Source: Microbotryum silenes-acaulis (Eukaryota > Basidiomycota > Microbotryomycetes > Microbotryales > Microbotryaceae). From it: 64,000 nt of DNA. Location of the stretch: contig QPFY01000004.1 in the NCBI GenBank assembly GCA_003665825.1, positions 1,736,001 to 1,800,000 of the forward strand, written 5' to 3'. Below the pieces are notes generated by a model. It had not been told where the DNA came from. It worked only from the letters and a program-made list of their open reading frames with translations, and searched no databases. The position numbers and the translations under genes were made by a program. Position 1 is the stretch's first letter; each line of letters begins with the position of its first letter. This document shows, in pieces, positions 10,618-24,165 of the stretch.

Positions 10618-13530
10618 ATGTTGTCGCTGTCGCGAAGGTCGACGGGCGTGCTCGACTTCTTGGCGCCTAGCACCGTCGATTCGAGCTCGACTACCAAAGC
10701 TGGATTTTCAACGACATGTTGCAACGCATCCACCTCCAAAAGTACTGCAACCGGTCCTTCCTCGTTGCCGGCGACACCACGCGTCAAGCCGGCTTCGTCC
10801 CCTTCGCAGCAGCAGCAGCCACTGCGAACCGAAGCAGCTCGTCCAGCTCAAACACCTAGAAACTCAAAGTCGGTCAAGAGCTCACACCCACGACCCAAAC
10901 CCAATTATGGTTCCAAACTCAGAACCACGGCCTCGACATCGACATCGAACAAAGCCGCGATCCCATCGGCTCTCGCTTTGCTCGCCGAGATCAGGGCCAG
11001 CATGGCCACCCCCCCTGTTCCACCCGCAGCAGCCCCCGCTCAGTCGACCCCTTCGACGTCTGCGTCGACCTCAGCTCCTTTTGAATTGGCCGAGACGAGT
11101 CCCGAGGCCAGCTCAATTACATCTTCATCCACACCACCCGTTATATCCTCCTCCAACCCGGGCCCGGCCACAAGCTTGGATTACAACAAGGCCTTGCAGA
11201 ACCTGATCGACGGCACGACCCGACCCCTTTCTTCGTTCCGAGCCGCTTTTCTCCACGGATGGCTTCCGATCCGACGTATGCGCATGGCCGGTCAATTGCA
11301 ACACAAAGACATGGCCAGGGTTCTTGAAGCGTGTACGAGCGAGTCCCGACGAGGCGCGAGTTCGCAGGCCGGTTGGTCCGACGTCAAAGAACTGTTACTG
11401 TACCTGTACGGATCTTCGGATCCCAGCGGAGTCACGGCCTGGGCATGGAGGGAGTTACAGCTCGGCGTCTCGGGGGCCGAAAAAGTCGTCGAGTTGTGGG
11501 ATTCGATCCTCAAGGAAGAATATCTCCAACTTCGCTCCGGTCCCAACTCATTGGATCATCGTTCCCTAGCCGGTGGAGCTCCTTCGATCGAAATGATGCT
11601 TCGAAGCAAAGCCGCGAGTACGATTCCCTCTGGCGGACTCTTTCACGCTTACATCGTCGCACGATCCTTGCTTTCGACTCTACAACCCGAACCGAACCGA
11701 CCTTCCTTCGCCTCAATCCTCCCCTCCCTCATCGGAGATCCCCTCGCCCCACTCCTAGCAAGTTATCGTAAACGCGCACCCGATGAATTCAACTACAATT
11801 TGCACGCATTACAAAATCGCGCGCAATTCAACAACGCTTCCATCGTCATCTCCGAAGCTCAAAGTTGGACACGTCAAATTTTGTTGGCGCAGTTGTGGTA
11901 TTTGAGAGGAGTGGATCCGGCTTTTGGTTTGGTTAAGAGAATTAGAGGGATGGGTAGGAGGAGTGGGCAAGAAGAGGTCGCTTACTTTTGGGAAGCGATC
12001 GCTGAGGGGGTCGAGAAGGAGACGGTGGCGTGGATTGAGACGAATGAGTGGAGTCAGAATGCGAGGAGGATGCATGTTTCGATCAGTGAAAAGGACGCCG
12101 AACGAGAGCGCGAGGAAGAGGAGCAAGCTGTCGCGGAGCCAGAGCGGGAGCAAGGAGAAGGGGACGGCGAGCAAGCCGAGGCGACCGCTGCGGAAGGGAA
12201 GGAGACCGCAACTCCTGCAGCACCTCAACCGAGGACGTCATTCCCACGGGCCTCGTTGATCCCAGCCATCGTCGCACCTTTCATCACCGTCTTGACCCGA
12301 GCCAAGGACTTCGACAGCGCCGGTAAAATCTGGAGTTGGATCCCTGCGCGCGGTCTGTCGCACAACGTCGTTACGTACACTGCTTTGATCCAAGGCTATG
12401 CGCAACGCCACGATCTCGAAGCGACCGAGACGGTCTACGCTCAGATGAGGCGAGAGGGTATTCAACCCAACGTCTGGGTCGAGATGGAACGCGTTGGGGT
12501 CTACCTGAACAATAAGGATCCCCAACATGCCATCAACCTCTTTGAAACCATGTCCAAAGACGCTTCGATCCTCCGCGAACTACCCGAAAGGAAGTTGCCC
12601 GCCCCCGTCTGGGGTCAAGTCATTCGCGGTTTGTTGGTTAACAAGCTCGAGAACGAGGCGATGGCGATCGTGCAGAGGATGGAAGAGGCGCAAGTCCCTT
12701 TCACCGTCTACCATGCCAACAACCTCCTCAAGTACTACGCGAACCGAAAACCTCGAGCCGATCTTGCGGGCGTGTCTCGCATTCTCCGCCTCATCTCCGA
12801 AAGGGGCATCGAAGCCGACGTCTTCACCTATACGATGATCCTGCAAGCCCTCCTCGATGCAGGTCAAAAGGACTCGGTCGCGAAACTGATGCGCATCATG
12901 GAATCGGGTAAGATCAAACCGACGACGACGACGTACGGTTCCTTGATTCACCACCTCGCCAACTCGGGTGAACCCGATCGACTTGCCGCTGCCGTCGATC
13001 TCATCGACGAAATGGAACGATCGAACGTCCTTACGAATGAGATCATTTACACCTCCGTGATCCAAGGGTTCCTCCTTGCCATCGACCCCGCCTCAGTGGA
13101 CGATGAAGGTGCTCATCCTTACTTCATCGCCGCGCTCAACCTCAAAGCTCGAATGCACCAGCGTCGCATCCCCTTCAACCGGATAGGCTACAATGCCCTC
13201 ATCTCCGCTGCCATGTCCCTGCGCTCACGTTGGGGCGTTCAGCTTGCGATGGAGACCTTCCGGGAAATGCAAAACCATCGTCCGAACGCTAAACAGAAGA
13301 ATTCCTCCGGCTTCGGAGTCGCCGTACCAGTGGATACCGAATTCGACAAAAAGGGTGTGGCCGTGACGCCCTTGGATACGTGGTACACGCTCATTGACGG
13401 TTTCGTCAAGATGGACAATTACAAGGCCGCGTCGGCTTTGTTGAGGGAGATGCAAGGTTCCGGTATTGAGATTGGCCAATCGAGGAAGATGGCGCAGTTG
13501 GCGACCAAGATCAATAGAGGGGGTTGGTAG
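10618..13530 (+). CDS. Pentatricopeptide repeat protein, probably mitochondrial
   Basis: One uninterrupted frame of 970 residues. The N-terminus (MLSLSRRSTGVLDFL) is basic, serine-rich and free of acidic residues for its first 13 positions, as expected of a mitochondrial targeting signal. Residues 20-190 are low-complexity Ser/Pro/Thr. An acidic Glu-rich linker lies around 490-535. From about 550 to 960 there are repeated 35-residue helical hairpins with PPR signatures such as NVVTYTALIQGYAQR and DVFTYTMILQALLDAG. PPR proteins bind RNA one base per repeat and act in organelle RNA processing, stability or translation. The RNA target cannot be read from the sequence. It is the only long gene here without an intron. 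Confidence 0.87.
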   Translation: MLSLSRRSTGVLDFLAPSTVDSSSTTKAGFSTTCCNASTSKSTATGPSSLPATPRVKPASSPSQQQQPLRTEAARPAQTPRNSKSVKSSHPRPKPNYGSKLRTTASTSTSNKAAIPSALALLAEIRASMATPPVPPAAAPAQSTPSTSASTSAPFELAETSPEASSITSSSTPPVISSSNPGPATSLDYNKALQNLIDGTTRPLSSFRAAFLHGWLPIRRMRMAGQLQHKDMARVLEACTSESRRGASSQAGWSDVKELLLYLYGSSDPSGVTAWAWRELQLGVSGAEKVVELWDSILKEEYLQLRSGPNSLDHRSLAGGAPSIEMMLRSKAASTIPSGGLFHAYIVARSLLSTLQPEPNRPSFASILPSLIGDPLAPLLASYRKRAPDEFNYNLHALQNRAQFNNASIVISEAQSWTRQILLAQLWYLRGVDPAFGLVKRIRGMGRRSGQEEVAYFWEAIAEGVEKETVAWIETNEWSQNARRMHVSISEKDAEREREEEEQAVAEPEREQGEGDGEQAEATAAEGKETATPAAPQPRTSFPRASLIPAIVAPFITVLTRAKDFDSAGKIWSWIPARGLSHNVVTYTALIQGYAQRHDLEATETVYAQMRREGIQPNVWVEMERVGVYLNNKDPQHAINLFETMSKDASILRELPERKLPAPVWGQVIRGLLVNKLENEAMAIVQRMEEAQVPFTVYHANNLLKYYANRKPRADLAGVSRILRLISERGIEADVFTYTMILQALLDAGQKDSVAKLMRIMESGKIKPTTTTYGSLIHHLANSGEPDRLAAAVDLIDEMERSNVLTNEIIYTSVIQGFLLAIDPASVDDEGAHPYFIAALNLKARMHQRRIPFNRIGYNALISAAMSLRSRWGVQLAMETFREMQNHRPNAKQKNSSGFGVAVPVDTEFDKKGVAVTPLDTWYTLIDGFVKMDNYKAASALLREMQGSGIEIGQSRKMAQLATKINRGGW

Positions 13531-13983
13531 CGCACGGGAGGAGGCGTATGTTATTCAAAATGATGTTTTGGCAGTATGCTTGAAGGATGGGGTATCTCAG
13601 AGACCAAGAGAGGGAGACAAGAGGCTTGACGAAAATTACCGAAAAAAGGCGGCGCAATCGTGACTCCTCGACTTAAGACTGACACATCGTAGAAATTGCA
13701 CCGATCGCACTGGTCTGGCAGGGCGATGTCGTTCGGGGAAACGTCAGATGAGATCCTTGAATGCCATCATGCAGCGGAGGCAGCTCTCGGGTTTCTTAGG
13801 CGAACGGCAGCAGGGAAGGATTGGGGGATGCGGTGCGCGGCAGCGCGAAAAGGTAGGAATGATTACACAGGTGGGAGTGAAATACGAAAGTAGGAGATGA
13901 AGAACAACAATGTGATCGCGCCGCAACAGACAAGCCACAAAGCCCATTCGAGGGGAGAAGGGGGGGGACAGCAGTCGATTGGT
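13531..13983. other. Convergent spacer between the PPR gene and histone H4
   Basis: About 450 bp between two facing stop codons. It contains the 3' UTRs. No stem-loop of the animal histone type was recognised and no gene is supported. Confidence 0.4.
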
Positions 13984-15365
<1,382 letters not shown>

Positions 15366-15829
15366 GCGCTTCTGCTATTCGACGGAAGGATGATGGAAAG
15401 AAGGACGTTGTCATTTCGTATTTCAGTTGGAGCGAGGAGAAAGGGTTTAATGGGGAGCCACTCTTTGATGGCCGTCTCTTTTGCCTTGTTTGTAGTTTGC
15501 TTTCTTTAGCTCGGTCGGCTAGCCGCTGTTGTAAACCCATCTTACGCATCATGCCACCACATTGCTTTTATTGCCTGTGCCTGAATGAACGAAGGCCATC
15601 TTGAGATAGTACCGTGTGGCCATGTGTCCAAGAGACTTTCTGGTTTCACTCGTTTTTGGTAAAGTAGCTTTCGAGTTTGGTTCTCCATCGTGCAGAGCCC
15701 AACGCTCTGGAGGGTGTGTGGATCAAACACGGTAAGTGCATTACATAATTAAGGTGTGTTTTGTAGGTGAAAACGAGCCAATTCTCTATGCGTTCGTTTT
15801 GAATTGATCACCACTTGAGCTGCTTGCCG
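15366..15829. other. Convergent spacer between H3 and the SDR gene
   Basis: About 460 bp with two 3' UTRs. It includes 15808-15829, which would code for the normal C-terminus of the neighbouring dehydrogenase if a one-base shift were absent. No other feature was seen. Confidence 0.4.
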
Positions 15830-17053
15830 TCATACGACAAAAAATTCCCATTATCCTCCGGCTTGACTTTGAGGATGATGTTCTTCAATCTGCAGCCGAT
15901 CATCATCATCGTGGACCGGAGTTAGTCGCATAACATAAGCGTGGGAAGTAAGGTGGGGGGCAACATACGTCTTCTCCACCGAGACTTGAGGTGTGATCTC
16001 GCCGCCGGTTCCGCCGTTCATGTCGGTCTGGAAACAGGAGGTGATTGAATCGCGATCAGCATCGCAATTATTTCGATTGCGCGAACGCGAAGTCTAAAAA
16101 TACCTTGACGTATCCCGGGTGGAAGGGAACGACGGTAAAGCCATCCTACGAATTTGCAACATGGCGCGTTAGCTAAGGCAATTGAACCTCGGAAGCAGAT
16201 TGTGACGGTGACTGACCGGTCCGAGCTCGTTCGCGACCTTCAATGTCCACATGTTCACCGCCGCTTTCGAGACCGAGTAGTTGATCGCATAGGCCGTCTT
16301 GCCCAAATCGTCGCCCTGTCAGATAGTGCTCGTGTGGAGATCAGTAGCTGAGCAAGAACGTTCGGCTCGCAAGGAACGTGGGGTCCTACCATCGAGCCCA
16401 TGATGGAGCTGGTCACAAAAATCTGCTTTTTTTCACCCTTCCTCAGCAAAGGAAGGAATCCTTGAGTCGTGTAAATGACACCATAAAGATTTGTCGAGAT
16501 GTCGGCGATGAGCGAATCCTTGTCACTGTCGGTCGGTTCGTCGTCAATCCGGAAGGAGTATGCGAGTCACGTCAGCTCATCGACTTCGCTCGCCTGGTGA
16601 ATTAAGGGGACATACGCCGTCGATAAGGTTGTGGGGCCCCCGGAGAATACGCCTGCGTTGTTGAGCAATGCGTCAAGTCCCTGGTCCCCGAGGATCTTGG
16701 TCACTTGGGCGACCGCGGCCTGCGCGAGTCGGGTTCGAAATGACGGAATCGAGGGGTGGGGGTGGGAGCCAGCGACCAGGGACCAAGCGAGCAGAGTCAG
16801 AGGGACTCCATGGAGTTGAGCAAGGACTGATCACCGTTCAACTCACATCGACGCTGACTTGAGACGTCGTATCCAACGTGACGAGGTGCAGTCGTGGCTT
16901 GTACTCTTCAGCCAAGGCCTGCAACGCCTTCGATGACCGCGGGTCACGCGCGGCGGCGAAGACGACATTCGACTCGGACGTGGTGAGCAGCTGTTGCGTC
17001 GTCTCGAAGCCTAGGCCTCGGGACGCTCCCGTGATGAGGTAGCTGGTGGGCAT
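15830..17053 (-). CDS. Short-chain dehydrogenase/reductase, C-factor-like, with a C-terminal frameshift
   Basis: Seven minus-strand exons: 16847-17053, 16616-16719, 16390-16525, 16217-16315, 16104-16145, 15969-16027 and 15830-15890, giving 235 residues. Classical SDR landmarks are present: the nucleotide-binding TGASRGLG near residue 8, LLNNAG, and the catalytic YSVSK. It likely uses NAD(P)H to reduce a small carbonyl substrate in the cytosol; the substrate is unknown. A run of seven T (coding strand; A at 15839-15845) shifts the frame after Gly-Asn-Phe. The shifted frame stops at 15830. Six T would give the family-like ending that runs to 15808. This is either a real truncation of about ten residues or a homopolymer error. 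It lies in tandem with the serine hydrolase gene. Confidence 0.85.
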
Positions 17054-17519
17054 GGTCGCTATTCGTAGGTGTTGAAAAGTGGTGGAAGAGAAAGGGGAGC
17101 GGGAGCGGCTGGATAGGGAAGTCGAGTGAAGCGAAGCAACGCGATGGGTATGAATGGGAGGCGAATCGCGCTCGAGTTCGGTCGAGGGTAGCGGAGTCCG
17201 AGACACGCCCGAATTTGTCATCCAAAGTGGCGCCGACAATGCTTGAGGAAGATGTGGTTATAGCAGAACTCCCGTGACAACGTACGGATTCACGCCAAAT
17301 ACCTTTCATGCAGTAGAAAAGTCCTACAGATAGACCCCTTCAATACTTCTCCCAATAAATTTCATCTCAAAGAAAGGCACCATAACTCCCTCAGAGTTGC
17401 ATCGCAACTTCCGCAAAACCATACCTTCAAGTTGTCGCTTCAGCCGGAGGCGACCGCGAGCGCATCCTCAGCCAGCAATGCGCACCATGACCCCTAGATT
17501 CAAACTGGAATCCATCCGC
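17054..17519. other. Promoter region of the SDR gene
   Basis: About 465 bp between the SDR start and the stop of the upstream serine hydrolase gene; both are on the minus strand. A reading frame extends upstream of the chosen SDR start, but the start at 17053 places the dinucleotide-binding motif at the usual distance from Met. Nothing else was recognised. Confidence 0.35.
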
Positions 17520-19291
17520 TCATTGCGCGACCGCCTTGTAGACCTCGGTTTCACACTCCAGCCACGGTACGATCGCCGCCGGGTCGGCGAAAGGCAAGCT
17601 TTGCGAACACAGCATGGTCGAGATTCCGGACTCGGGATCGACTTGCCAATAATTGTTCGGGAGGCCGGCCCAGTTGACCGAACCCGCTTGTAATTTGGAA
17701 GGTGATTCCTGGTGGGTCCAAAGATCGGCCCGCACCGGTGTGTCAGTAAGGCGGACTGAGGACCAGAGCCGCCATCTAATACCGGAGCGAACTCGGGGTT
17801 CACTGATGGCCAAGAAGCTCTTGTCTCTGACTCACCCCAGCCTCTGCGTTGGCCCGGAATCGCTACCAGCGGGTAGCTCATTCCCTGCGAAGGCGTTTGA
17901 ACGAGTCAGACTCAACTGGATTTGGACTCGAGAGGTGTCCAAGGTACACACAGGGACAGTGCCTTCGATCGTTCGCTCCAGGGGGTCCGAGCCCATAATC
18001 TCTCGAACCGGACCCAACTGATCCTGCAGCATCTCCTTGACGGTTTCGGCCTTGAGGATCCTCGCCCCATTCGCACCTACACCTTCGTTCATAAAGATGT
18101 GCACGCACTTGAGGTACGATTCGATTGAACCGATTGTCCCTCCACCTCCTGAATCGAACGAAGCCTCGTAGGTCATCGGCAGGTGATCGATGACGGAAAG
18201 CTTGCCGTCTTCCCCACGGGCGTGCATCGCGACGAGACGCTTCTTGTTTTCGGGTAAGAGATGGTACTCGATGTGGTCCGCTCCAAGAGGCTCAAAGATG
18301 TTCTTCTTGGAGTACTCGCCAAGAGTGAGGCCCGTTACTCGATGGAGGTACCTTTGTGACGGCGGGAAAGCGTGGAGCGCAGCGGTTTCAGGATGACGGG
18401 CCTTCTTGCGAGGGAGAATGCAGAAGCGAGAGCCAAGAATGACTCACTCTCCTGCCCAATCGATCCCGATCCCGTAATTCCAGTCCTCCCCGGGCTCGGC
18501 AATGAGCGGCGACATGAACGCATCAAAGTATCCGTCGCACTCGTTCACCTTCCCATTCTGCAGGCTCCAAGCTAGCAAGTCCTTATGAAAGATGGTGTAG
18601 CCAAGTCCGGAGGTGTGGGTGAGGAGGTGACGAAGGGTGATCGCTCTCTTGGGTTTGCGCCCATCGGAGAAGGTCGCATTCCCCACTTCGGGCAAGACGT
18701 CCCCTACAGGGGCGTCGAGGTCGGCTTTGCCTTGCTCGACGAGCTGCATCACGGCGATGCCGGCGAGCGCTTTGGTGCAACTGTAGAGACCTGGTTGAAT
18801 GTCATGTGTAACCAGGTCAGTTGCCTCATCTCCATCCGTATCGACTTGGCGCTGCCAGTGGTGACTCACAGAAGAGCGAATTGGTTTTCATGGGCCGATC
18901 AGCATTGCCCAGCTCCTCCACCCCCGAAGCAGCCTGCGCGTGGAAACCCTGCGCGGTGAGTACCGGAGGTCCAGGATAAGACCATAAGCCAATAGGTACC
19001 CACTCACTTTGACAATGATCTTGCCGGAACGATCCATGGCTGCGAACACACATCCTGCGGGGCCTCCAGAGGACTGCGGCGTCGAGCAATGCGGAGTGCG
19101 AGTGCGGGGGCAGTATGGGGCAAAATCAAGGGGCGCGGGGGAGGACGGCCGAGAAGGCCGGGCGGAAAAGTCTCAGCAGCCTGTTGGAGTCGGCTCCATA
19201 TGGAATCGTGTAGTGGGGTATTGGAGAAGAAATATGTACGTACTGTAGATTTATCGAGTATGGCTTGCACCTTGTCCTGGAGGGAGGTCAT
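17520..19291 (-). CDS. Beta-lactamase-related serine hydrolase (class C / EstB-like)
   Basis: Seven exons on the minus strand: 19244-19291, 19008-19073, 18870-18948, 18448-18790, 17952-18351, 17836-17884 and 17520-17755, coding for 406 residues. The nucleophile motif is YSCTKALAG (SxxK), followed by RHLLTHTSGLGY and WNYGIGIDWAGE, all typical of the beta-lactamase/penicillin-binding fold. The C-terminal block AGSVNWAGLPNNYWQVDP also matches the family. Fungal members are esterases or transacylases, as in statin biosynthesis, or have unknown substrates; resistance to antibiotics is not implied. There is no signal peptide, so a cytosolic enzyme is likely. The fifth and sixth introns are less certain than the others, although all phases are consistent. 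Confidence 0.85.
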
Positions 19292-20737
19292 TTTGAGCAC
19301 GAGAGCTGGACGGATGTGACTTCACAAAAGATCGTCGCTCTCTCGTATACATTTTGCCGTCATGTGCCGAGGATCCACGTCTCATCTACAGAAACCTATG
19401 ATCAAGTTTGCGTTACCCACCTCATAAGCTACCTGAGGACGAACTGGTGTCAACTTTTTCACCTTTTCGACCTCTTTTACCTCAGCAACTGAGACAGCAC
19501 GACGTTACCCGCGGCTCGTCGCTCCATCGCTTTCCAACTCCTTCTCCGTCGTTCCATCTAGTAACCCGGTGTCGGCATAATTGTGACATCTGACCTGTAG
19601 AAAACCTTCCACGACCTTTCACATAAAAGGTACCAAAGAAAGGTGGTCCCATTCAAAAAGTGCTTGCGGGATTTGTGGCAGCGAGCTCGAGTCAGGTTAT
19701 TCGCTAATTTCCGTGCCCCACATTTGCTCGTTCGCGCTCCTGAGATCATTTCAGACGCGCGGGGCACGCGCGAAAAGTGACTCAAAGCGGGAAACGCATC
19801 TACTCTGCACCAGAAGCACACACAGGCTCTTGGCGTACGTCTGAACCGCCTGAGACTTCCCGCTCGACCCTCTTTGACCGGCAGACGTGACCGCAGATTT
19901 CATGGATAGGGCAGCGCTCCCCAGCGGAAGTCCTCTTGCAGTGAACGCATGAATTCGTTGCATTCATCAGCCCCGCGAGCTTGCGCCGGACGACGTCGAT
20001 TTTCAATGTTATGGCCGTGCACTCTTCATAGCATATCAAAGTGAGCGAGGACCATTGTGACCTCTAAGCATAAGATAGCCACAAGAATACCTGCCTCGAG
20101 TCGAATCCCATGGATGCGGATGCGGCAGAGAAATAGTTTGACTTCAATTCAAGAACTTCTACGGACTTGGGTATCCAGATGATGCCACATCTTTTACATG
20201 AATGCAATATCCAAGGGGTATGCAACACTTGAGTAGGGCCAAGTGATGCTCCTCTCCCCGGGAAACACGGACCCAACAAGACGCGAGACACCACTTCTAG
20301 GAAATGCGCTCGAAAATCGGCGGGAGCGGTCGGTCACTCGGCGAGCGTGTGCAGAGAGCCAGGCGCGGCGCGCCCAAATGCAGTACTTGAACGGCGGCCC
20401 TGACGAGCCCTGACGCGACTTGGTACTACCGAGTGCTCGAGCTTGAGAGCACGTCGCCACATCACCCTGGACACCGACACCGTGCGCCTTAGTCTTGTAC
20501 ACCCAACCCCCTCGCCCGCCAGCCGACGACGACACCGCACCACCTCAAGGGTAGCACAACCTCAGGATCATTTCGTGCAGCCATAGTAGACGCTGCTAGG
20601 TGCAGTCTACAGGCCGTCGCCGTCGACGTCGTCATCGCCTCGACCCGACGCCTCTCCGTCAACCGCGTCGCCGGACACCCCGCGTACGACCCATCTCCGT
20701 AGCTTGAGCCACACCCGAGGGAGTGCGCCCATTCGAC
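19292..20737. other. 1.4-kb divergent intergenic region
   Basis: This gap separates the serine hydrolase start (minus) from HSE1 (plus). Most of it shows no convincing gene. On the minus strand at about 19800-20039 an open frame contains a cysteine/histidine-rich stretch (CVHCKRTSAGERCPIHEIC) that looks like a zinc-binding relic, but it lacks flanking exons, so I do not call a gene. Short frames elsewhere look like chance. Confidence 0.35.
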
Positions 20738-23700
20738 ATGTTCAGTTCCAAGACGGTCAATCCGTACGAGGCGGTCGTAGGTCAGTACATACACCCCGGG
20801 GCTAGCCAGGTCGTCGTCATCGGAGGCTCAAACTGACTCGACCATCTGACACATCTCCTCGGCCTTCGCGATCCGGCCCTACTTCCAATACCGCACCTGG
20901 GATTCGATGCGTACCTACTTGCACACACGCACAGCCAAAGCTACGGATGAGAAACAGACCGATGTCAACTGGGACATACTGTTGACCGTCTGGGACAAGG
21001 TCAACGAGGACGGCGAGCAAGGGCAAGTCACGCAACAGAGGCGACGACGATGTACTGCAATGCGGCCACGTACTAGAATGCTAACATCAAAATTCTTCGA
21101 GCAGAGCGAGGAACTGTGTCGCCGCATTGCAGAAGCGGTTCGTACACCGTAGCGCCAACGTCCACCTCTTCTCCCTCACCGTAAGCACGATCCAGGTCAC
21201 ACCAGATGACTCGGAATCCTAGATCTGACAACGGATCAATCAATATCCACTCAGCTCGCCGGAGCGCTCGTCAACAATTGCGGACCTCCGCTGCACCGAG
21301 AGATCAGCGGCAAGGCCTTCACCGGCGCCTTGACTCGACTCATCACTGACCGAGTCAGTTCATTGCCACCGCTTTGTCATAGATCTATCGCGAGACTTAT
21401 CAAATTCAATACTTATCGCAGTCTACACACGAATCGGTCAAGACCTCGGCCCTATCGCTCATCCAAGCCTGGGTCAAAGAGCACCCCAACAACCCCGACT
21501 TCGACATCCTTGTCGAGACGTATGAGCAACTCAAACGTCAAGGTCAAAAGTTCCCCTCCGACAAGCCCGAACCCAAGCCCGACCGATCGAGGACGGATGA
21601 AGCACTTAGGCGAGAAGAGGAGGAACTGCAGCGGGCTTTAGAGGAGAGTGCTCGTTTGGCCGGGGTGGGGAACTCGGGAGGTGGCCCGGGGAGAGCGCAA
21701 GACTACGAGTCCAAAGCTTTGCCGCGCCAGCCTTCGACGAACGGATTGCATGAAGCATACCAGTCGCATGCTTCAACATCGACGTCGTCCCTCCCACCCC
21801 CTCGACTGCCCCAACGCGCTCGAGCGATGTACGACTTTGCTGGTGGACAGAGCCCCGAGGAGCTGCCATTCCACAAGGGCGATATCATCCGAGTCATCGA
21901 CTCGCCGTACAATGACTGGTGGAGGGGTGAACTGCGAGGCGCATCGGGCATCTTTCCCCGTACTTATGTGGTCAGTCTCTGTGAGGTTCGTGTCGTGGGC
22001 CGGCCTTTCTAACGAGACTGACCCCTTGGCGAACACAGGAGGAGCTTCCCGATACGCCCGTGGCACCTCCGTCATCCCAATCCTCGGAAGCCGAATTGGA
22101 AGCCGAACTGTTTGCCCAATCGGCCAAGATTGACCGTCTGCTGAACATGATGCGAACGCTCTCCTCGCGCGGCGAGAACGTCGCCGAGAACGAAGAACTA
22201 GGCGAACTCTACAACGAATTGATGACGTTACGACCCAAGGTCGTGGGTTTGATCAAGAAGTACGATCAGAAGGGTGCCGAATTGCGATCGATGAACGACA
22301 AATTTGGGAGGGCCAAGATGACGTACGAAGGCATGGTTGGGTATGGTCATCCGTCTCAGTCACCGCACGGGTATCCGCAGCAGCAGCAGGGACAGGGGCA
22401 ATATGGTGGATATCCTGATCCGAGGCATCAACATCAGCAGCAACAGCAACCTCATCCTTTGTATGGAGTTCCGGGAACACCAGGCCAACAGCAGCACCAG
22501 CAACAACAGCACCAATCCAACTTCACCCAGCAACGGCAACACGAGGAAGAGATGGCGCGGAGAGAGGCCGATGCGCGGGCTCAACGTGAGTACGAGACGC
22601 AGATGGCACAGTACGAGAAGGAGATGGCTGCATGGAGGGCCGCTCAGGAGCAGTCTCAGCAGTCGTCGGTGAGTCGGGATACTCTCTCAATGCTCGCTGA
22701 GGAGGGACACTAACCTTCTGTGTCCCGAACAAGCAGTACTATCCTCCTCAGGACTACCAGCCTCAACAACAATACGCACCGACGCCAAACCACGACCCTG
22801 CTTACCCGCAACCTCACCCGCAGCAATACGACGCGCCTGCACAACATGGAGCTCACGGTTTCGAGCCTCCACCCGCGGCTGCTTCGACCCAGCAATGGGC
22901 CGCTCAGACGCCGAGTCACCAACAAGCCCCCGCCCTCGCACCCTCTGCTGATCCCAACCAACCGGTATGGGATGGCTCGCAATGGGTTTACCCTCGTCAG
23001 CATGTCGTCGCCGAGGCCTCCCCTGCTGCAGGTCCAACACAGACGTACGTGTCCGCTCCTGTTCCTTCCCCCGCACCCATTTCATCGCCATCTCCGGCCG
23101 TCGCGACTGTGGCTCCCCAGATGGGCTATCCGGCGCAAAGCCAGAGTTATCCGGCTCAACCCTATCCTTCCACCACGGCACCATATTCGGCATCCGCTCC
23201 GGTCCCCACGCAGTCGCCCCCTCCGCCCACGTCGAACTACGCCATCTCGACCACATCTTCGATCTATACTGCTCAATCCCAGCCTTCGACCTCGTTCTCT
23301 CAAACACCAGCACCCTCTTTCACCGCTACTCCTGGTGCTTTGGTCGACCGAATGGCATCCTTGTCCGTTTCTACACCGCCTACGCACGAACCCCAACCTC
23401 AACCTTCCTCGGCAAGCTCGCTCGTCTCGGCCGACACGATCCGACATCAACTTTACGACCGACCCATGGCCTCTTCTACGACTTATGCCGATCCCAACAC
23501 TGCGGTTGCATCCTCGCACGCAGCATCACCCCCTCCCACCGCCGTTGCACCAGCACAAGCCTATTACCCTGGCCCCGTCGGAGCCGTAGCGGCGCAGCCT
23601 CTCGAGGCTGGCGCACCTGCAGCGGTCGAGAACAACGCCGAAGCCGGCGCGGAGGATGCGGCTTGGCAAGAGTATTACCGAAAAAAAGCCGAATGGGATC

Positions 23701-23792
23701 AACAACAGGCTCAAGCTCAGGCTGCGGCGGCGATGGGGGTCGTGGGTGTACCGCCGCCAGTCTCGGGTTCGGGCTTGCCACAACAGGCTTAA
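20738..23792 (+). CDS. HSE1: ESCRT-0 subunit Hse1 (STAM homologue)
   Basis: Seven exons: 20738-20780, 20935-21022, 21105-21180, 21255-21353, 21422-21970, 22039-22668 and 22737-23792, 846 residues. Domains in order are: a VHS domain (residues 1-145, starting MFSSKTVNPYEAVV), a ubiquitin-interacting motif near 162-180 (EELQRALEESARLA), an SH3 domain near 234-285 (ARAMYDFAGG to FPRTYV), a GAT-like helical region near 305-400, and a long Gln/Pro-rich tail. With Vps27 it sorts ubiquitinated membrane proteins at endosomes. Intron 2 (21023-21104) uses a GC donor (GCAAGT) with a CTAAC branch motif at 21081; no GT donor keeps the frame. The tail is longer than in yeast Hse1 (452 residues). Confidence 0.92.
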
Positions 23793-24165
23793 CTCTGGTG
23801 TGTAGTTTATTTTTTTGACTTGTGAATTCATGCTTTTTGTTTAACGCGCTTTGTGGAGTTCCTGGCGGCGTTCAGTGAGAGGTTGCCGGGAAGGGCTGAG
23901 GGAGGAGTTGGGCCTCGCGGTGCGCTGGGGAGACCCCTGTCATGGCCGTGTTTTTAATATAACGCATTTGATGACGATTCCGATCATGTTGATTACCCGC
24001 ACGTCTCTCTGAACGACTGAACGAAGTACAACTCACAGTGTTCCTTGGATCGTTTCAAATTCTACCTCCGATTCGGCCAGAGCCGTTAGCCGAAAGTTGG
24101 CGTCTCCCACCCGGACCGGCCCGCATGCTCCCGACGATGCCAGAGTTTCGGGCCCGTACCCATGT
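23793..24165. other. HSE1 3' flank
   Basis: About 370 bp after the HSE1 stop with no supported gene. It leads into the purine tract. Confidence 0.35.

Noticed and set aside
16725..16745. GGGTTCGAAAT resembling a tRNA B box
   Set aside because: It lies in a dehydrogenase intron without an A box or cloverleaf.
23082..23589. Arg-rich open frames overlapping HSE1
   Set aside because: They are shadows of the Gln/Pro-rich HSE1 tail.
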